Under the pieces are notes generated by a model, which was not told the origin of the DNA, did no database searches, and was given only the letters and a program-made list of their open reading frames with translations. From Isoetes taiwanensis (taxonomy: Eukaryota; Streptophyta; Lycopodiopsida; Isoetales; Isoetaceae), in the NCBI GenBank assembly GCA_021234155.1, contig JAJEKV010000078.1, forward strand, positions 3,280,978 to 3,344,977: DNA of 64,000 nucleotides, given 5' to 3'. The stretch's first letter is position 1. Every line of letters starts with the position of its first letter. Positions 61,152-64,000 of the stretch are shown piece by piece. A program made the translations under genes and the position numbers.

Positions 61152-61280
61152 TGCAGCTCATCATCAGGAATTTTATCTGGGATGACACTAACACAGGGGC
61201 CGACGTGAAAGTTATTTAGGTGGTGCATCTTGTAAAAGATTGTGGGGGTCTTAGGATGATTTATTTTCTTCTATAAAGTA
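61152..61280 (+). mobile_element. L1 ORF2 fragment
   Basis: Directly after the poly-A run the plus strand reads MQLIIRNFIWDD and LVKDCGGLRMI, resembling the segment of plant L1 ORF2 (IRKFLW..KSQGGLGI) between RT and the zinc-binding domain. The fragment is about 125 bp and has one stop. It may be the interrupted flank of another L1 copy into which the poly-A element inserted. Confidence 0.5.
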
Positions 61281-61289
61281 AGATGTTGA

Positions 61290-64000
61290 TCTCAAAGTTT
61301 ACCTAGAACATTGAGTGCTATACCTATGAGTATTTGTGCTATTTGTATGTTTGTGCTCTCTACTTTTATCATTTGTATGCGGTTGGGTGGTTTGGCTCTA
61401 GTGCCTTGGCACCTTGTTAAAAATGTATTCGCGTTGTAAATCGCCACCACATATTTGGAGATTACAAAGATGCGTATACCCTTTTGGAACTTACCAATAC
61501 ATGTATATATCCTTGCCGATGAAATGCTCATAGGAACCAAGAGCCATCCACCATTGGAGAACTCCAGGTTCTCCCGATTGAAACTTATTTTCAGTTGAGC
61601 TGGATACAATTTTTTCAAAAATTTCATGTAATTTTCTAGAAGGATGATACAAATTTCCAGTTGAAATCCAATGATAACCCAGGTCCCCAAGTTTCATATC
61701 CATATAGTACTACCGAACGAACCAAAGATACATAAAGCATTTTTTGAGTTTCCAATCCACAATTTCTGCCTTTCTGCATTTCCTCTGTAATGCAAAAAGT
61801 GCTTTCATCCCCGCATCTATTCTCCGTTCAACTACAGTATTTCAACTATAATTGTGATCCACCACAAGGCCTAGATATTTGTAATTTTCGGCTATCTCAA
61901 CCATGCTCTCCCTTATAATGGAAAGAATAATCACGCGACCTAGTGCCAAAAATCAATATTTTTGTTTTACTCAGGTTTACCTTCATATCGATAGCGTCAC
62001 AAAAGCCAGCAAGCACATCCAAGTGTTTCTGCATATCTTTTGCACTTCAAGAAAGCATAACAATATCATTTGCATATAGCAATAAGACAAGAACATATCC
62101 CGCAATATTAGTTCCATCACCTCCATGTTCATGTAACCACGCCTCCAATTGATCTATATATACACCAAATAATGTGGGTGACAGCGGACATCCTTGCTTC
62201 ACATAGATATTACTACCTACCTCGTCCATGCATTGCTGATTTAGTGGGAAAGATAAGCGTACCAATACCCGCTCATATAATGTTGCAACTGCACTTCTAA
62301 GTTCTATCGGAACCCCAATATGCTGCATGTACTCCCATATGTTTTTTCTCCTTCGCATATCAAATGCTTTTGCAAGGTCCACAAAACAAGCAAAGAGACG
62401 CTTTTTCGTTTTCTATAGAGTCCATCACTGCTCTTATTGTGACTAAATGATCTGTGGTTGATGTTCTAGGCCTAAATCTCGCCTTTCCTTTGGCTCGCAC
62501 CTTATTACTTTCAGCCCAGCTACTAATATGCTTCTCAACTAATGTGGCAAATAACTTGGAAAACAGGCTTCCAATCATTATCATTCTGTAATTGTTGGGA
62601 TCCTTCAGATCCCCAGCTTTATGTATAGGCACCACTCTATTAATTTGCGATGATGCCAGGAAGCCAATTGTTAAAGCTTTATTCATTATTTTCACAAGTG
62701 TTTTCATCACGCAGACAAGCCTGCCCATTTAACCATTTCCGCGCATAAGCCAAAACTTCAAATTGCTTTCCACATGATAAGCTTTGCAATTCACTTTGAA
62801 CAACCATTTCAAGAAACTCAAAACATGTTTGTCCTCGTTCCATAGCATCATCCAAACATTCTACATGATACAACTTATTTATTTGCTGCATCAAAGCATT
62901 TAAGTCCAACACATTTTCATGATTCCTTTTATTTTGACCAAAACTTTTTTGGATTTTCCAATAACTCACAAACTAGTGCTTCCTGTCTTTTTTGCAAGTA
63001 ATTTCTCTTCTTTCTTTTGAGTAGCTTATGGTACTCCTCTCTTATTTTGCATTTGTCTGCAAATGTCTTTGTCTTTGCTTTGCATTCTGCATCATACGAT
63101 CTGTTACATGGTAGCCCCTTAATCCTTCTTTGTGAAACGAAACAAGCATGTGCAATATCAACAAGCATTGTGGTAAGTAATTTATCCATATCATTTATAT
63201 CATCTGGTCATACTACATCTTTAAAGCGCTGCTCACAAAGGAGTTTATACTCATTCATTTTACCTCTATGCATATATACTCCAAAGATGGGATTCAAATT
63301 TTAGATGGAGCATGTAACTCTATATCTTCTAACTGTGTGTGCATGATTACCGGGAAATGATCTGATATGGGCAGACTATCATCCACAAATAGACTTGATA
63401 TACTATGCAACATATGTACTCCATCCAGTATAAAATCAACTACATTGATTCCTTTCCCTAATGATCCTTTTGATGTGCAATTTCGCGAATTGAGAAATTC
63501 TCAATTCCATTCAAAATAATCAGAATCGAGGCCACTACACGTGTTCAAAAAATGCATACCTTGAGGTTGATCTTCGCGACATCCATCATCTGTTCTTCTA
63601 GACAACCCACTTGTATCCATCTCCTCTGCATCAAATGCCTCCATCCAGATGGAATCACCTGAGTTTGCTGCAATATAAGCATGTCTATCTGCAATTCTGC
63701 TACTAAAAACTCCCATTATCACTATGTCTCCGCTTTTGCATAAGAACTATTGCATCCTGCTCCAAATGAAATGGAACATCCCTACCCATATTATCAAATG
63801 CATAGGTAAGGGATTTCCTAGATGGATAGTACTAACAACCTGCTACCTAAAGTTTCTTAGCCATCCCTCTGGTCTGCAGCCAAATGTAATGCTTACTCGT
63901 GTTCTTCTTAACAACTGAAAACATATGTTATATTTCATTTCGGATGTAACATACTATTCCACCATATCCTTTCCGCCTCCAACCTTTCTTCTTCCAAACT
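61290..64000 (-). mobile_element. LINE (endonuclease-reverse transcriptase), decayed, cut by window edge
   Basis: Minus strand, right to left: endonuclease GDIVIMGVFSSRIADR (63730-63690; family GDFNxR with D and N replaced), KRNYLQKRQEALVCELLENPKKFW (63040-62935), FLASSQINRVVPIHKAGDLKDPNNYR (about 62655-62580), SLFSKLFATLVEKHISSW, then a frame change into MDLAKAFD (62382), VKQGCPLSPTLFGVYID (62200-62150) and the RT active site as YANDIVML (YADD with N for D, about 62070). The C-terminal part is at 61700-61290. Changed catalytic residues and frameshifts show it is inactive. It belongs to a family different from the ATTCT-tailed LINE at 54.5-57.5 kb by sequence, though of the same general type. 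Confidence 0.8.

Overview
This is plant nuclear DNA. It has spliced genes with long introns full of decayed retroelements, copia and LINE retrotransposons, SINE-like tRNA-derived repeats, and pseudogenes of spliceosome proteins. No bacterial-style operons, intact tRNA genes or CRISPR arrays were seen. The exact plant cannot be read from the window. The decayed transposase-like ORF at 9.9-12.8 kb is of a kind I associate mostly with ferns and other non-seed plants, so I lean weakly that way.

Layout. 1-2.3 kb: gene-poor, with one tiny poly-A retroposon. 2.29-8.48 kb: a compact block with many short palindromes built on CTCGACTCGCGAGTCGAG. They punctuate three decayed minus-strand coding blocks: an FCP1/SCP-like HAD phosphatase and two unrecognised proteins. 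The block ends in an array of about 100-bp foldbacks whose stems vary together while the loop is constant. 9.6-12.8 kb: AT-rich repeats, then the broken transposase-like gene. 12.8-16.7 kb: no gene seen. 16.9-21 kb: two broken spliceosome genes in tandem, Prp5/RH42-like DEAD-box helicase and Crooked-neck/Clf1-like HAT protein. 23.9-35.2 kb (minus): a four-exon gene for a 224-residue type I membrane protein, with an 8-kb intron full of nested copia elements and a rearranged 26S rDNA fragment. 35.2-39.8 kb: intergenic, with SINE-like repeats and a promoter-like motif cluster. 39.8-43.4 kb (plus): a complete six-exon 4-coumarate-CoA-ligase-like gene ending in the peroxisomal signal SKL, with a GC-AG first intron. 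44.2-64 kb: a retroelement graveyard with a copia gag-integrase remnant, a LINE family with an ATTCT microsatellite tail in two opposite copies, a GATA-tailed SINE, an array of small CACCC/GGGTG hairpins, and L1-type and other LINE fragments reaching the right edge.

Only two genes look functional: the membrane-protein gene (minus) and the 4CL-like gene (plus). They are transcribed divergently across 4.5 kb. Both models were built by hand from splice consensus, reading-frame phase and family resemblance, and every exon junction keeps phase. Everything else appears to be mobile-element sequence, pseudogenes or unassigned DNA. The most unusual signal is the palindrome-punctuated block at 2.3-8.5 kb.
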